DNA of 64,000 nt from Streptomyces solicavernae (GTDB lineage: Bacteria > Actinomycetota > Actinomycetes > Streptomycetales > Streptomycetaceae), in the NCBI RefSeq assembly GCF_029968095.1, contig NZ_JASCIR010000013.1, positions 1 to 64,000 of the forward strand, in the 5' to 3' direction. The translations under genes were made by a program, and so were the position numbers. The notes under the pieces were generated by a model that saw only the letters and a list, made by a program, of their open reading frames with translations, was not told the origin of the DNA and did no database searches. Shown here in pieces: positions 23,503-32,450 of the stretch; position 1 is the first letter of the stretch; the number at the start of each line of letters is the position of its first letter.

Positions 23503-23525
23503 GTTACTTAGAGGTAACGGTTACC
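23503..23525. promoter_or_regulatory. overlapping inverted repeats between AurF-like and TetR genes
   Basis: GTTACTTAGAGGTAAC and GGTAACGGTTACC (23513-23525, 6-bp arms around one base) share the GGTAAC arm, so two TetR half-site pairs are possible. Followed by TAGCAT (23531-23536), a -10-like hexamer placed so that the TetR transcript could start at its GTG. Confidence 0.65.
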
Positions 23526-23541
23526 CCGGGTAGCATGTAGC

Positions 23542-24306
23542 GTGTGCCGGGTGGCAGTCAAGGGTGGGGAACCAGGACGGTCGGCCGACGGACGCAGCGA
23601 ACGGTGGCGGTCCCACCGGGCCGCGCGCCGCGAGGAGTTCGTCGACGCCGCCCTGCGCGCCCTCGACCGGCACGGCCCCCGGCTGCGGGTCGACCAGGTC
23701 GCGGCCGAGGCCGGCGTCAGCAAACCCGTCCTGTACCGGCAGTTCAGCGGCAAGACCGACCTGCTCGAAGCCCTGCACGCACGCGCCACCACGCTGTTCG
23801 TCGAGCGCCTGATGCCCGCCCTCGACGTCTCGCTCGCCCCGGTCGCCCAAGTGCGCGCCGCGCTCGACGCGTTCTTCTCCGTACTCGGCCAACACCCCAA
23901 CCTCTACCGCCTGGTGAACCGCACCATCCCCGAGGGCCCGCTTGCGGAGGGCTCCGCCGTGCGCGCCGGGAAGGAGCTCGCCGCCGCCGCGCTCGGCCGG
24001 ATCCTCGACGAGCGGCTGCCCGCCCTCGGCCTGGACGCCCGCGACTCCGCACCGCTCGCCCACGCCGTCGTCGGCCTGGTCCACCACACCGCCGAGTGGT
24101 GGCTGCGGACCCCGTCCCTGACCCGCGCCGAGATCGTCGACTTCCTCACCCCCGTCGCCTGGGCGGCCATCGACGGCCACCTCGCCCGGCACGGCGTACA
24201 CATCGACCCGCACAGCGCAGGAGGAGCACCGACATGGCACAGCCCACCGACGACGGTTACGCCGGAGCCGCCACTCTCGTCCTCGACGGCGAGGAGCACC
24301 CCGTAG
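23542..24306 (+). CDS. TetR-family transcriptional regulator
   Basis: A protein of up to 254 residues. The helix-turn-helix lies at about residues 30-75 (REEFVDAALRALDRHGPRLR, QVAAEAGVSKPVLYRQFSGK). GTG 23542 or GTG 23551 could start it; there is no clear ribosome-binding site and a -10-like TAGCAT lies 6-11 nt upstream, so a leaderless mRNA is likely. The reading frame runs 73 bp into the following DUF4873 gene; the last 25 residues (after HIDPHSAGG) look non-homologous, as though the original stop was lost. It should repress the divergent AurF-like gene. Confidence 0.8.
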   Translation: MCRVAVKGGEPGRSADGRSERWRSHRAARREEFVDAALRALDRHGPRLRVDQVAAEAGVSKPVLYRQFSGKTDLLEALHARATTLFVERLMPALDVSLAPVAQVRAALDAFFSVLGQHPNLYRLVNRTIPEGPLAEGSAVRAGKELAAAALGRILDERLPALGLDARDSAPLAHAVVGLVHHTAEWWLRTPSLTRAEIVDFLTPVAWAAIDGHLARHGVHIDPHSAGGAPTWHSPPTTVTPEPPLSSSTARSTP

Positions 24307-24545
24307 AGGTCACCCTGCGCGGACATTTCCAGCCCATCGACGGCCGGTACCACTGGTACGGGCGGATCGCCGCCGACGTGGAGCTGGTCGCGCGGCTCGG
24401 CGGGAAGCGGGCGGAGGCCGTCCTCCGCACCCCGCAGGGCGAGGCGCGGGGCGAACTCACGGATCCCGACCCGTGGGACCGGTACCGGATCGCGGGCACG
24501 AGCACGCCGCCGTTCGCGGTGGACCGGACCCTGCCCCGGGAGTGA
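24234..24545 (+). CDS. DUF4873 domain protein
   Basis: A 103-residue protein, MAQPTDDGYAGAATLVLDGE at the start, then HPVEVTLRGHFQPIDGRYHW and a C-terminus DPWDRYRIAGTSTPPFAVDR. This is the small DUF4873 domain, also found fused to flavin monooxygenases in actinobacteria. GAGGAG lies before the ATG, inside the TetR frame. Its place beside an oxygenase suggests a helper or substrate-carrier role, but the function is unknown. The following 206 bp to 24751 show no gene. Confidence 0.8.
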   Translation: MAQPTDDGYAGAATLVLDGEEHPVEVTLRGHFQPIDGRYHWYGRIAADVELVARLGGKRAEAVLRTPQGEARGELTDPDPWDRYRIAGTSTPPFAVDRTLPRE

Positions 24546-24751
24546 CCCCCGGCCCCAGGGTGACCCGCACGGGCCACCAGGACGCGCCCCGCCCCCACGC
24601 TGCAGTGGACAGGTGACCGCGCCCCGGACGACTGCCTACCGCGCAACGAACGGATCTGCGGCGAGCTGCCGCCCCGCGGCCGCCCGAGCCGACCCGCACA
24701 AGCCCCGGACAAGCGCCGCACAAGACCCGCGCGCCCGCATAACCTTCCCCC

Positions 24752-25486
24752 ATGACCGATCAGTTGAAGCCCATGCCCGAAGACTGGCAGCGCGCCCTCG
24801 CCGTCGTCGCCCACCCGGACGACCTGGAGTACGGCTGCGCGGCCGCGGTCGCGCACTGGACGGACGGCGGCAGGGACGTCACGTACCTCCTCGCCACCCG
24901 AGGCGAGGCCGGAATCGACAGCGTCGCCCCCACCGAGTGCGCCGCGCTCCGCGAGCGCGAGCAGCGCGCCGGCGCCGCCGTCGTGGGCGTGGCGAACGTG
25001 GAGTTTCTCGACCACCGGGACGGCGTTGTCGAGTACGGCACGGCCCTGCGCCGCGACATCGCCGCCGCCGTACGCCGCCACCGCCCCGAACTCGTCATCA
25101 CCCTGAACCACCGCGAGACCTGGGCCGGCGGGGCGTTCTGGAACACGCCCGACCACGTCGCCGTCGGCCGCGCCGCGCTCGACGCGGTGGGCGACGCGGG
25201 CAACCGCTGGATCTTCCCCGAGCTGACCGAGCAGGGCCTGGAGCCGTGGAACGGGGTGCGCTGGGTCGCGATCGCCGGTTCGGACACCCCGACGCACGCC
25301 CAGGACGCAGGCCCCGGCTACGAGCGCGGGGTGCGCTCGCTGCTCGAACACCGCGCGTACATCGAGGCGTTGACGGACGAGGACCCGGAGGGCTACGCGC
25401 GCTCGATCCTCGACATGGGCACCTCGATGGTCGCCGACCGGTTCGGCGGGCGGCCCGCGGTCGGGTTCGAGGTCTTCAGCCGTTGA
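24752..25486 (+). CDS. PIG-L family deacetylase
   Basis: A 244-residue zinc-dependent deacetylase of the LmbE/MshB type. AVVAHPDDLEYG (residues 17-28) supplies the zinc-binding His21 and Asp24 and the catalytic Asp23; NHRETWAGGAFWNTPDHVAVG carries the later His. Substrates of the family are N-acetylated glycosides or related compounds; which one applies here is unknown. It is transcribed alone, with no signal peptide. Confidence 0.85.
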   Translation: MTDQLKPMPEDWQRALAVVAHPDDLEYGCAAAVAHWTDGGRDVTYLLATRGEAGIDSVAPTECAALREREQRAGAAVVGVANVEFLDHRDGVVEYGTALRRDIAAAVRRHRPELVITLNHRETWAGGAFWNTPDHVAVGRAALDAVGDAGNRWIFPELTEQGLEPWNGVRWVAIAGSDTPTHAQDAGPGYERGVRSLLEHRAYIEALTDEDPEGYARSILDMGTSMVADRFGGRPAVGFEVFSR

Positions 25487-25597
25487 GCCCCCGACCGTTG
25501 ACCTGGCGCACTGTCAGGAACGGCGGGTATGAGGGGGGCGGCGTGATCGATGGCACGTCGGAGCCGACATGGACTGCCCCCCTCACGAGCGGCTGTC

Positions 25598-25626
25598 TTG
25601 ACAACATGGCTTGCTGAAAATGCAAT
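25598..25626 (+). promoter_or_regulatory. promoter with embedded inverted repeat for the XRE-cupin gene
   Basis: TTGACA (25598-25603) and TGCAAT (25621-25626) are spaced 17 bp apart. TTGC and GCAA (25611-25614 and 25622-25625) form an inverted repeat across the -10. Transcription would start near the ATG at 25634, giving a leaderless mRNA, and the regulator could bind its own promoter. Confidence 0.55.
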
Positions 25627-25633
25627 GGCCCGC

Positions 25634-26269
25634 ATGACCCGGACACGGCAGCACGACCCGCACGCCCACGCCCACGCCCACGAGCCCGCCCCCGAAGGCA
25701 CCGAGGACGTCCTCGCCGAGGTCGGGCCCAGGCTCCGCCGGATTCGCAAGGACCGCGGCGCCACCCTCGCGGGGCTCTCCGAGGTCACGGGGATCTCCGT
25801 CAGCACCCTGTCGCGCCTGGAGTCCGGCCACCGCAAGCCCAGCCTCGAACTCCTCCTGCCGATCGCCCGCGCCCACCAGGTCCCGCTCGACGAACTGGTC
25901 GGCGCCCCGCCGGTCGGCGACCCGCGTGTGCGGGCCAAGCCGATCGTCCGCAACGGCCGCACGATGGTGCCGCTGACCCGCCAGCCCGGCGGCCTCCAGG
26001 CGTACAAGGTGGTGATCCCCCAGCTCACCGAGGTGCCGGAACAGCGCACCCACGAGGGGTACGAGTGGCTGTACGTCCTCTCCGGCAAGCTGCGGCTGCT
26101 GCTCGCCGACCACGACGTGGTGCTCGGCACCGGCGAGGCCGCCGAGTTCGACTGCCGGCTGCCGCACTGGTTCGGCCCGGCGGACGGCGGCGGCGTGGAG
26201 TTCCTGAGCCTCTTCGGCCCGCAGGGCGAGCGGATGCACGTACGGGCCAAGCCGTCCGCGAAGAAGTAG
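25634..26269 (+). CDS. XRE-family regulator with cupin domain
   Basis: A 211-residue protein. Residues 30-90 are a Cro/CI helix-turn-helix (GPRLRRIRKDRGATLAGLSE, GISVSTLSRLESGHRKPSLE). Residues 125-205 are a cupin (THEGYEWLYVLSGKLRLLLA, GEAAEFDCRLPHWFGPA). It starts with a His-rich stretch HAHAHAHEPAP. ATG 25634 is chosen because the promoter at 25598-25626 would place the transcript start there; ATG 25625 is also possible. The inducer is unknown. The codons AAG AAG TAG at the end are repeated downstream. Confidence 0.85.
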   Translation: MTRTRQHDPHAHAHAHEPAPEGTEDVLAEVGPRLRRIRKDRGATLAGLSEVTGISVSTLSRLESGHRKPSLELLLPIARAHQVPLDELVGAPPVGDPRVRAKPIVRNGRTMVPLTRQPGGLQAYKVVIPQLTEVPEQRTHEGYEWLYVLSGKLRLLLADHDVVLGTGEAAEFDCRLPHWFGPADGGGVEFLSLFGPQGERMHVRAKPSAKK

Positions 26270-26305
26270 CTGAAGAAGTAGCTGCAGAAGTAGCCGAAGA
26301 AGCGG
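26260..26305. repeat. 12-bp tandem repeat including the XRE-cupin stop codon
   Basis: GAAGAAGTAGCT occurs twice, then GCAGAAGTAGCC and a partial copy GAAGAAGCGG. The first copy contains the real TAG (26267-26269); two further TAG copies follow in the same frame. Confidence 0.9.
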
Positions 26306-26329
26306 TTCGATATGGGTTCCCAGGGGGGC

Positions 26330-26341
26330 AAGCGACCGCTT
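26330..26341. promoter_or_regulatory. AAGCG-AC-CGCTT inverted repeat, probable operator
   Basis: AAGCGACCGCTT has 5-bp arms around AC and is followed directly by TAGTAT, a -10-like sequence. It lies 58 bp before the quinone oxidoreductase gene and probably controls the three-gene acyl-CoA dehydrogenase operon. TetR proteins of fatty-acid genes often bind AAGCG-type repeats. Confidence 0.5.
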
Positions 26342-26398
26342 AGTATGCGATGAGCTCGGCGAGAGAGCTTGGTTCACGACCCTCCGTGGAGGCCCCGC

Positions 26399-27361
26399 AT
26401 GCAGGCATGGCGAGTGCACGAGAACGGCGAGCCCGGCGAGGTGATGCGCCTGGAAGAGACGGATGCGCCCACGCCCGCCGAGGGGCAGGTGCTGCTCAAG
26501 GTGCGGGCCGCCAACATCAACTTCCCGGACGCGCTGCTCTGCCGCGGCCAGTACCAGGTCCGGCCGCCGCTGCCGTTCACGCCCGGCGTGGAGATCTGCG
26601 GCGAGACCGAGGACGGCCGCCGCGTCCTCGCCAACCCGGCCCTGCCGTACGGCGGCTTCGCCGAGTACGCGGTCGCCGACGCGGCCGCCGTGCTGCCCGC
26701 GCCCGACGCGCTCGACGACGCCGAGGCCGCCGCGCTGCACATCGGCTACCAGACCGGCTGGTTCGGGCTGCACCGGCGGGCCGCCCTGCAGCCCGGCGAG
26801 ACGCTGCTCGTGCACGCCGCCGCCGGCGGGGTCGGCTCGGCCGCCGTACAGCTCGGCAAGGCCGCGGGCGCCAAGGTCATCGGAGTCGTCGGCGGCCCCG
26901 AAAAGGCGTGCGTGGCCGAGGAGTTGGGCTGCGACGTCGTCATCGACCGGCGCAGCGACGATCTCATCTCCGCCGTCAAGGAGGCCACGGGCGGCCGGGG
27001 CGCGGATGTCGTCTACGACCCGGTGGGCGGCGACGCGTACGCCAAGTCCACGAAGTGCGTGGCCTTCGAGGGCCGCATCCTCGTCGTCGGCTTCGCGAGC
27101 GGGGCCATTCCGACGCCCGCGCTCAACCACGCCCTGGTGAAGAACTACTCGGTCGTCGGCCTGCACTGGGGCCTCTACAACACCAAGGACCCCGAGGCGG
27201 TCCGCCGCTGCCACGACACGCTCACCGAACTCGCCGCGAAGGGCGCCATCAAGCCGCTGATCAGCGAACGGGTCGCCCTGAAGGACGGCGCCGCCGCCGT
27301 GCAGCGCGTCGCCGACGGCGTCACCACCGGCCGCGTGGCGATCGTCCCGGAAGGAGCCTGA
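26399..27361 (+). CDS. NADPH:quinone oxidoreductase family protein
   Basis: A 320-residue medium-chain dehydrogenase/reductase without zinc ligands. Residues 1-115 are the GroES-like fold (MQAWRVHENGEPGEVMRLEE, NINFPDALLCRGQYQVRPPL). Residues 125-230 are the Rossmann fold with LLVHAAAGGVGSAAVQLGKA, which binds NADPH. ATG 26399 is chosen because GGAGG is 7 nt upstream; an earlier in-frame start lacks a site. It is the first gene of an operon with two acyl-CoA dehydrogenases and ends 3 bp before the first of them. Confidence 0.9.
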   Translation: MQAWRVHENGEPGEVMRLEETDAPTPAEGQVLLKVRAANINFPDALLCRGQYQVRPPLPFTPGVEICGETEDGRRVLANPALPYGGFAEYAVADAAAVLPAPDALDDAEAAALHIGYQTGWFGLHRRAALQPGETLLVHAAAGGVGSAAVQLGKAAGAKVIGVVGGPEKACVAEELGCDVVIDRRSDDLISAVKEATGGRGADVVYDPVGGDAYAKSTKCVAFEGRILVVGFASGAIPTPALNHALVKNYSVVGLHWGLYNTKDPEAVRRCHDTLTELAAKGAIKPLISERVALKDGAAAVQRVADGVTTGRVAIVPEGA

Positions 27362-27364
27362 TCC

Positions 27365-28549
27365 ATGACGATCAGTGAGGCTCAACTGCGCGATCGTGTA
27401 CGGGAGTTGCTTGCCGCGCACCCGATCGCTTCCACCCCGCGCGAGGCCTTCCTCGAAGCGCGCTTCGACGCCGGGCTCGCCTGGGTGCACTTCCCCGAAG
27501 GGCTCGGCGGCCTCGGCCTGCCGCGCGCCCAACAGGCCGTCGTGGAAGCCGAGTTGGAGGCGGCGGGCGCGCCCGACAACGACCCGCGGCGCATCGGCAT
27601 CGGCCTCGGCATGGCCGCGCCCACGATCCTCGCGTACGGCACCGAGGAGCAGAGGCGGCGCTGGCTCAGGCCGCTGTGGCTGGGCGAGGAGGTGTGGTGC
27701 CAGCTGTTCTCGGAGCCCGGCGCCGGATCCGACCTCGCGGCGCTCGGCACACGCGCGGTCAGGGAGGGCGACGACTGGGTGGTCAACGGGCAGAAGGTGT
27801 GGACGTCCAACGCGCACAACGCCCGCTGGGCCATCCTCATCGCCCGTACCGACCCGGCGCAGCCCAAGCACCGCGGCATCACGTACTTCGTGTGCGACAT
27901 GACCGACCCCGGCGTCGAGGTGCGGCCGCTGCGGCAGATCACCGGCGAGGCCGAGTTCAACGAGGTGTTCCTCTCCGACGTGCGCATCCCCGACGCGCAC
28001 CGCCTCGGCGAGGTCGGCGACGGCTGGCGGGTCGCGCAGACCACGCTCATGAACGAGCGCGTGGCCATCGGCGGCATGCGGCTGCCCCGCGAGGGCGGCA
28101 TGATCGGCCCGGTCGTCGAGACCTGGCGCGCGCGCCCCGAGCTGCGCACCCACGATCTGCACCAGGAACTCCTGAAGCTGTGGGTCGAGGCCGAGGTCGC
28201 GCGCCTCACCGGGGAACGCCTGCGCCAGCAGCTCGTCGCCGGCCAGCCGGGCCCCGAGGGCTCCGGCATGAAGCTCGGCTTCGCCCGGCTCAACCAGCGC
28301 ATCAGCGGCCTGGAGCTCGAACTCCTCGGCGAGGACGGCCTGTCGTACGAGGACTGGACGATGCGCCGCCCCGACATCGTCGACTTCACCGGGCGTGACG
28401 CGGGCTACCGCTATCTGCGCGCCAAGGGCAACAGCATCGAGGGCGGGACCAGCGAGGTCCTGCTGAACATCGTCGCCGAACGCGTCCTCGGACTGCCCTC
28501 CGAGCCGCGCACCGACAAGGACGTCGCATGGAAGGACCTGGCCAGGTGA
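27365..28549 (+). CDS. acyl-CoA dehydrogenase
   Basis: A 394-residue flavoprotein. LFSEPGAGSDLAALGTRAVR is the FAD/substrate motif, VNGQKVWTSNAHNARW follows, and GNSIEGGTSEVLLNIVAERV is the C-terminal signature. It oxidises an acyl-CoA thioester to the 2-enoyl form; the chain type is unknown. The second enzyme of the same family follows with a 4-bp overlap, and such pairs commonly form heteromeric enzymes, for example with sterol or branched substrates in actinobacteria. Confidence 0.92.
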   Translation: MTISEAQLRDRVRELLAAHPIASTPREAFLEARFDAGLAWVHFPEGLGGLGLPRAQQAVVEAELEAAGAPDNDPRRIGIGLGMAAPTILAYGTEEQRRRWLRPLWLGEEVWCQLFSEPGAGSDLAALGTRAVREGDDWVVNGQKVWTSNAHNARWAILIARTDPAQPKHRGITYFVCDMTDPGVEVRPLRQITGEAEFNEVFLSDVRIPDAHRLGEVGDGWRVAQTTLMNERVAIGGMRLPREGGMIGPVVETWRARPELRTHDLHQELLKLWVEAEVARLTGERLRQQLVAGQPGPEGSGMKLGFARLNQRISGLELELLGEDGLSYEDWTMRRPDIVDFTGRDAGYRYLRAKGNSIEGGTSEVLLNIVAERVLGLPSEPRTDKDVAWKDLAR

Positions 28550-29658
28550 GCACCTCTGTGGACCTCCTCTACTCGGAGACCGAGACCGAACTGCGTGCGG
28601 CGGTACGGGACGTGCTGACCGACCACTGCACCGCGGCCGACGTCCTGGCCCGGATCGAGACCGACGAGCCGTACGACCGCGAGCTGTGGAAGACCCTCGC
28701 GACGGAGATGGGCCTGGCCGGACTCCTCGTACCGGAGAAGCTCGGCGGCCAGGGCGCCACGCACCGCGAGGCGGCCGTAGTCCTGGAGGAGCTGGGACGC
28801 GCCGTGGCGCCCGTGCCGTATCTGAGCAGTGCGGTGGTGGCCGTCGAGACGCTGCTCGGCTGTCCGGCGGAGAGGCCCCAAGTGGGCGCGCAGCTCGCGG
28901 AGTTGGCCTCCGGACGCCAGATCGGCGCCCTCGTCGTTCCGTTCACGACGGCGCCGCACGCCCCGTACGCGCGGGTGCGCCGCAGCTCCGACGGGCTCCT
29001 GCACGGCACGGTGACGGCGGTCGCCGACGCGGCGGGCGCCGATCTCCTCTACGTCGCCACCGACGACGCCCTCTACACGCTCGCCGCCGACCAGGACGGC
29101 GTCACCGTCACCCCGCGCACCTCCCTCGACCAGACCCGGCCCCTCGCCGACGTCACCCTCGACGGCGCCCGCGGCGGAGAGCCGATCAGCGAGGACCCGG
29201 ACACGGCCGTACGACGTGGTCTGCGGGCCGGAGCCGCGCTGCTCGCCTCCGAGCAACTCGGCCTCGCCGACTGGTGCTTGACGGAGACCGTCGCCCACAC
29301 CCGCGACCGGCACCAGTTCAACCGCCCCGTCGGCTCGTTCCAGGCGCTCAAGCATCGCCTGGCCGACCTGTGGCTGGAGACGGTCAACGCCCGCGCGGCG
29401 GCCCGCAACGCGGCGGACGCGCTGGCCACGTCGAGCGCGGAGGCCCCGCTCGCGGCCGCCCTCGCGCAGGCCTACTGCTCCCCGGTCGCGGTGCACGCGG
29501 CGGAGGAGGCGCTGCAGTTGCACGGCGGCATCGGCATGACGTGGGAGCACCCGGTGCACCTGTACCTGAAGCGCGCCAAGGCGGATGCGGTGGGGCTCGG
29601 TTCGGCGGGGCGGCACCGGGAGGCGGTGGGGGAGCTGGTGGGGCTGGAGGCGCCGTAG
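28546..29658 (+). CDS. acyl-CoA dehydrogenase, second subunit
   Basis: A 370-residue acyl-CoA dehydrogenase-like protein: MSTSVDLLYSETETELRAAV, LVPEKLGGQGATHREAAVVL, HTRDRHQFNRPVGSFQALKH, and LQLHGGIGMTWEHPVHLYLK at the end. GTG 28546 overlaps the upstream stop (GTGA) and has GGAAGGA before it; ATG 28528 is less likely. It is shorter and more diverged in the middle than its neighbour, as is usual for one member of a heteromeric pair. A strong hairpin follows its stop. Confidence 0.9.
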   Translation: MSTSVDLLYSETETELRAAVRDVLTDHCTAADVLARIETDEPYDRELWKTLATEMGLAGLLVPEKLGGQGATHREAAVVLEELGRAVAPVPYLSSAVVAVETLLGCPAERPQVGAQLAELASGRQIGALVVPFTTAPHAPYARVRRSSDGLLHGTVTAVADAAGADLLYVATDDALYTLAADQDGVTVTPRTSLDQTRPLADVTLDGARGGEPISEDPDTAVRRGLRAGAALLASEQLGLADWCLTETVAHTRDRHQFNRPVGSFQALKHRLADLWLETVNARAAARNAADALATSSAEAPLAAALAQAYCSPVAVHAAEEALQLHGGIGMTWEHPVHLYLKRAKADAVGLGSAGRHREAVGELVGLEAP

Positions 29659-29687
29659 GGGGCGGCGGGGGTCTTCCCCCGCCCCCT
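29657..29687 (+). terminator. GC-rich hairpin after the acyl-CoA dehydrogenase operon
   Basis: A G-rich arm (AGGGGGCGGCGGGGG) and a C-rich arm (CCCCCGCCCCCT) pair around TCTT with a 3-nt bulge. It overlaps the stop codon region by 2 bases. There is no T tract, as is common in Streptomyces terminators. Confidence 0.6.
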
Positions 29688-29717
29688 GTCGGGGTTCCAC
29701 GTCAGCCCGTCCGCTTA

Positions 29718-29759
<42 letters not shown>

Positions 29760-29805
29760 CCCCTGCCGCTGCCCCTGTCCCTGCCCTCCTCCCCTGTACG
29801 GCATA

Positions 29806-29824
29806 ATTGCGACCCGTTCGCAAT
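29806..29824. promoter_or_regulatory. Nur-like box upstream of the nickel-type importer
   Basis: ATTGCGA and TCGCAAT are exact 7-bp arms around CCCGT. This fits the Streptomyces coelicolor Nur box pattern (TTGCaa-N5-ttGCAA), bound by the nickel-responsive Fur-family repressor Nur. It overlaps CATAAT (29803-29808), a probable -10 element, so binding would block transcription. Confidence 0.7.
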
Positions 29825-29853
29825 AACAGCTGATCTTGAACAGGGGTGTGGGC

Positions 29854-31452
29854 ATGACGGCCCGATCGATACGCACCGCGGGCGGCGCGCTCACCGCGGT
29901 CACCGCGCTGGCCCTGGCCGCCTCGGCCTGCTCCGCGCCGAGCGACGGCTCGGGGCGGAACGGCGCGCAGGACAGTGCCGTCGTCGGCATCGCTTACGAG
30001 CCCGACAGCCTCAGCCCGCTCCTCGGCTACGGCAAGGACGGCAACTCCAAGATCTTCGACGGGCTGCTCACCCACGACGCGGACATGCAGCTCAAGCCCG
30101 CCCTCGCCGCCGAGCTGCCGAAAGTGAGCGACGACGGCAAGACGTACACGTACCAGCTCCGCAAGGGCGTGAAGTTCTCCGACGGGAAGCCGTTCACCGC
30201 GAAGGACGTCGTCTTCACGTACGAGACCATCCTCGACAAGAAGACCAACAACGCCTCCAGGACCGAGCTGGACGCCCTGAAGTCCGTCGAGGCGAAGGGC
30301 GAGGACCAGGTCGTCTTCCATCTGAAGTACCCCTACGCCCCCTTCGCCGAGCGGACCGTGCTGCCCATCGCGCCCGAGCACGTGGCCGGCAAGCAGGACG
30401 TGAACAGCGGCCCCTTCACCACCAAGCCCATCGGCACCGGACCGTACGAGCTGGTCAAGTGGTCCAAGGGCGAGAAGCTCACCTTCAAGGCCAACCCCGA
30501 CTACTGGGGCGGCGCGCCGAAGATCAAGAAGTTCACCATGGCGGTCATCAAGGACGACGACGTCCGCGCCACCCGCCTGCGCTCCGGCGACCTCGACGGC
30601 GCGATCCTGCCGCCCAACCTGGCCAAGGGCTTCAAGGACGACCAGGACAAGACCACGTACACCGCGAAGAGCTTCGACTACCGGCTCGTCACCCTGCCCT
30701 CGCACAACAAGGTCACCGGCGACACCGCCGTCCGCCGCGCCCTGGACGTCGCCGTCGACCGCAAGGCGATGGTCGACTCCATCCTCTACGGCGCGGGCAA
30801 GGAGGCCTACGGGCCGGTGCCCACCGACAGCGAGTGGTTCACCGAGGGCACCGAGCGCGAGCACGACCTGAAGAAGGCCGAGCAGATCCTCGACGACGCC
30901 GGCTGGAAGAAGGGCGAGGACGGAATCCGGGAGAAGGACGGCGTGCGCGCCTCGTTCCCGCTCTGGTACCTGTCCGGCGACAAGCTGCGCCAGGACCACG
31001 CCCTCGCCTACGCCTCCGACGCCAAGAAGGCCGGCATCGAGGTCAAGGTCCAGGCCGGCACCTGGGAGGTCATCGAGCCGAGGATGAAGACCGATGCCGT
31101 GCTCGCGGGCGGCGGCTCTCCCGCCGACCCCGACTTCGACCAGTACCCCCTCCTCGCCTCCAAGCTCGCCGGTGACGGCTTCAACAACATGGCCTGGTAC
31201 GACAACCCCACCGTCGACAAGGCCCTCGAAGACGCCCGCAAGACCGACGACAAGGGCAAGCGGAAGGCCGCGTACGACACCATCCAGCGCGAGCTGGTGA
31301 AGAACCCGGCCTACACCTTCCTCACGCACATCGACCACCTGTACGTCGTCGACAAGCGCTTCGGCGACCTCACCACCCAGGTCGAGCCGCACGACCACGG
31401 CCTCGCCTCCGGCCCCTGGTGGAACGTCGAGGACTGGCAGCCGACGAAGTGA
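29854..31452 (+). CDS. nikA: ABC importer substrate-binding lipoprotein, probable nickel-binding NikA type
   Basis: A 532-residue SBP_bac_5-family lipoprotein. Residues 1-27 are a lipoprotein signal (TAVTALALAASACS, lipobox ending at Cys). The conserved first-domain segment DGKTYTYQLRKGVKFSDGKP and AKDVVFTYETIL are typical of the oligopeptide/nickel-binding superfamily. ATG 29854 follows a short AGGGG; an upstream TTG is in frame but poor. The family also binds peptides; nickel is inferred from the Nur-like box and the five-gene nikABCDE order. Confidence 0.75.
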   Translation: MTARSIRTAGGALTAVTALALAASACSAPSDGSGRNGAQDSAVVGIAYEPDSLSPLLGYGKDGNSKIFDGLLTHDADMQLKPALAAELPKVSDDGKTYTYQLRKGVKFSDGKPFTAKDVVFTYETILDKKTNNASRTELDALKSVEAKGEDQVVFHLKYPYAPFAERTVLPIAPEHVAGKQDVNSGPFTTKPIGTGPYELVKWSKGEKLTFKANPDYWGGAPKIKKFTMAVIKDDDVRATRLRSGDLDGAILPPNLAKGFKDDQDKTTYTAKSFDYRLVTLPSHNKVTGDTAVRRALDVAVDRKAMVDSILYGAGKEAYGPVPTDSEWFTEGTEREHDLKKAEQILDDAGWKKGEDGIREKDGVRASFPLWYLSGDKLRQDHALAYASDAKKAGIEVKVQAGTWEVIEPRMKTDAVLAGGGSPADPDFDQYPLLASKLAGDGFNNMAWYDNPTVDKALEDARKTDDKGKRKAAYDTIQRELVKNPAYTFLTHIDHLYVVDKRFGDLTTQVEPHDHGLASGPWWNVEDWQPTK

Positions 31453-32450
31453 ACTCCCCCTCCAGAAAGCTCCCTTGGGGGCCGATGGCGCGCATGACGG
31501 CACGGCGGGCCCTGTTCGCCGTGCCCGTCCTGCTCGCCGTCACCTTCGGCGTCTTCGCCGTCGCCGCGGCCTCGCCCTTCGACCCCGTCAAGGCGTACGC
31601 GGGCACCGCCGGGCTCACCGCCTCGCAGGAGAACCTCGACCAGCTGCGCGCCAACCTCGGCGTGGACCAGCCGCTGGTCACCCGCTGGTGGGAGTGGCTG
31701 ACCCACGCCGTCACCGGTGACCTCGGCGACTCGGCGGTCCTGCGCCAGCCCGTCGCCCAGGTCCTCGTCGAGCGGGTCGGCTGGTCCGTGCTCCTCGCCA
31801 CCGTGGCGTTCGCCGTGGCCGTGCTGCTCGGCACCGCCCTCGGCCTGCTCGCCGCCCGCCGCCAGGGCGGCTGGTTCGACCGCGGGATCACCTCCCTCGC
31901 GTACACCCTGGAGGCCGCCCCGCCGTTCTGGCTCGGGCTGCTCGCCATGTGGCTGTTCGCGCTCAAGCTGGGCGTGCTCCCGGCGGGCGGACTCACCGAC
32001 ACCGGCTCGGCCACGGTCACCTTCGACCAGGTCGCGAGCCATCTCGTGCTGCCCGCCGCCGTCCTGGCGCTCTCGCAGCTGCCCTGGTTCGTGCTCTACG
32101 TACGCCAAGGTGTCGCCGACGCCCTGGAGGAGGACCCGGTGCGCGGCGCACGCGCGCGTGGGCTCGCCGCGCGGACCGTGCTCCTCGGGCACGCCCTGCG
32201 CTCCGGGCTGCTCCCGGTCCTCACCCTGATCGGCTCGCGCGTACCCGAACTCATCACGGGCGCGCTGCTCGTGGAGACCGTGTTCAGCTGGCCCGGCATC
32301 GCCGCCGCCACCGTGCAGGCCGCCACCTCCGTGGACTTCCCGCTGCTCGCCGCGCTCACCGTGCTCGCCACGATCGCGGTGCTGCTCGGCAACCTGCTCT
32401 CCGACCTCCTTTACGGACTGGCCGACCCGAGGGTGGGATTCGATGGCTGA
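31449..32450 (+). CDS. nikB: ABC importer permease, NikB type
   Basis: A 333-residue inner-membrane permease with six hydrophobic segments. ARRALFAVPVLLAVTFGVFA is the first; the EAA-type coupling loop ALEEDPVRGARARGLAARTV contacts the ATPase. GTG 31449 overlaps the stop of the binding-protein gene (GTGA) and is preferred to internal ATG 31485. It forms a heterodimer with the next permease. Confidence 0.82.
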   Translation: MNSPSRKLPWGPMARMTARRALFAVPVLLAVTFGVFAVAAASPFDPVKAYAGTAGLTASQENLDQLRANLGVDQPLVTRWWEWLTHAVTGDLGDSAVLRQPVAQVLVERVGWSVLLATVAFAVAVLLGTALGLLAARRQGGWFDRGITSLAYTLEAAPPFWLGLLAMWLFALKLGVLPAGGLTDTGSATVTFDQVASHLVLPAAVLALSQLPWFVLYVRQGVADALEEDPVRGARARGLAARTVLLGHALRSGLLPVLTLIGSRVPELITGALLVETVFSWPGIAAATVQAATSVDFPLLAALTVLATIAVLLGNLLSDLLYGLADPRVGFDG

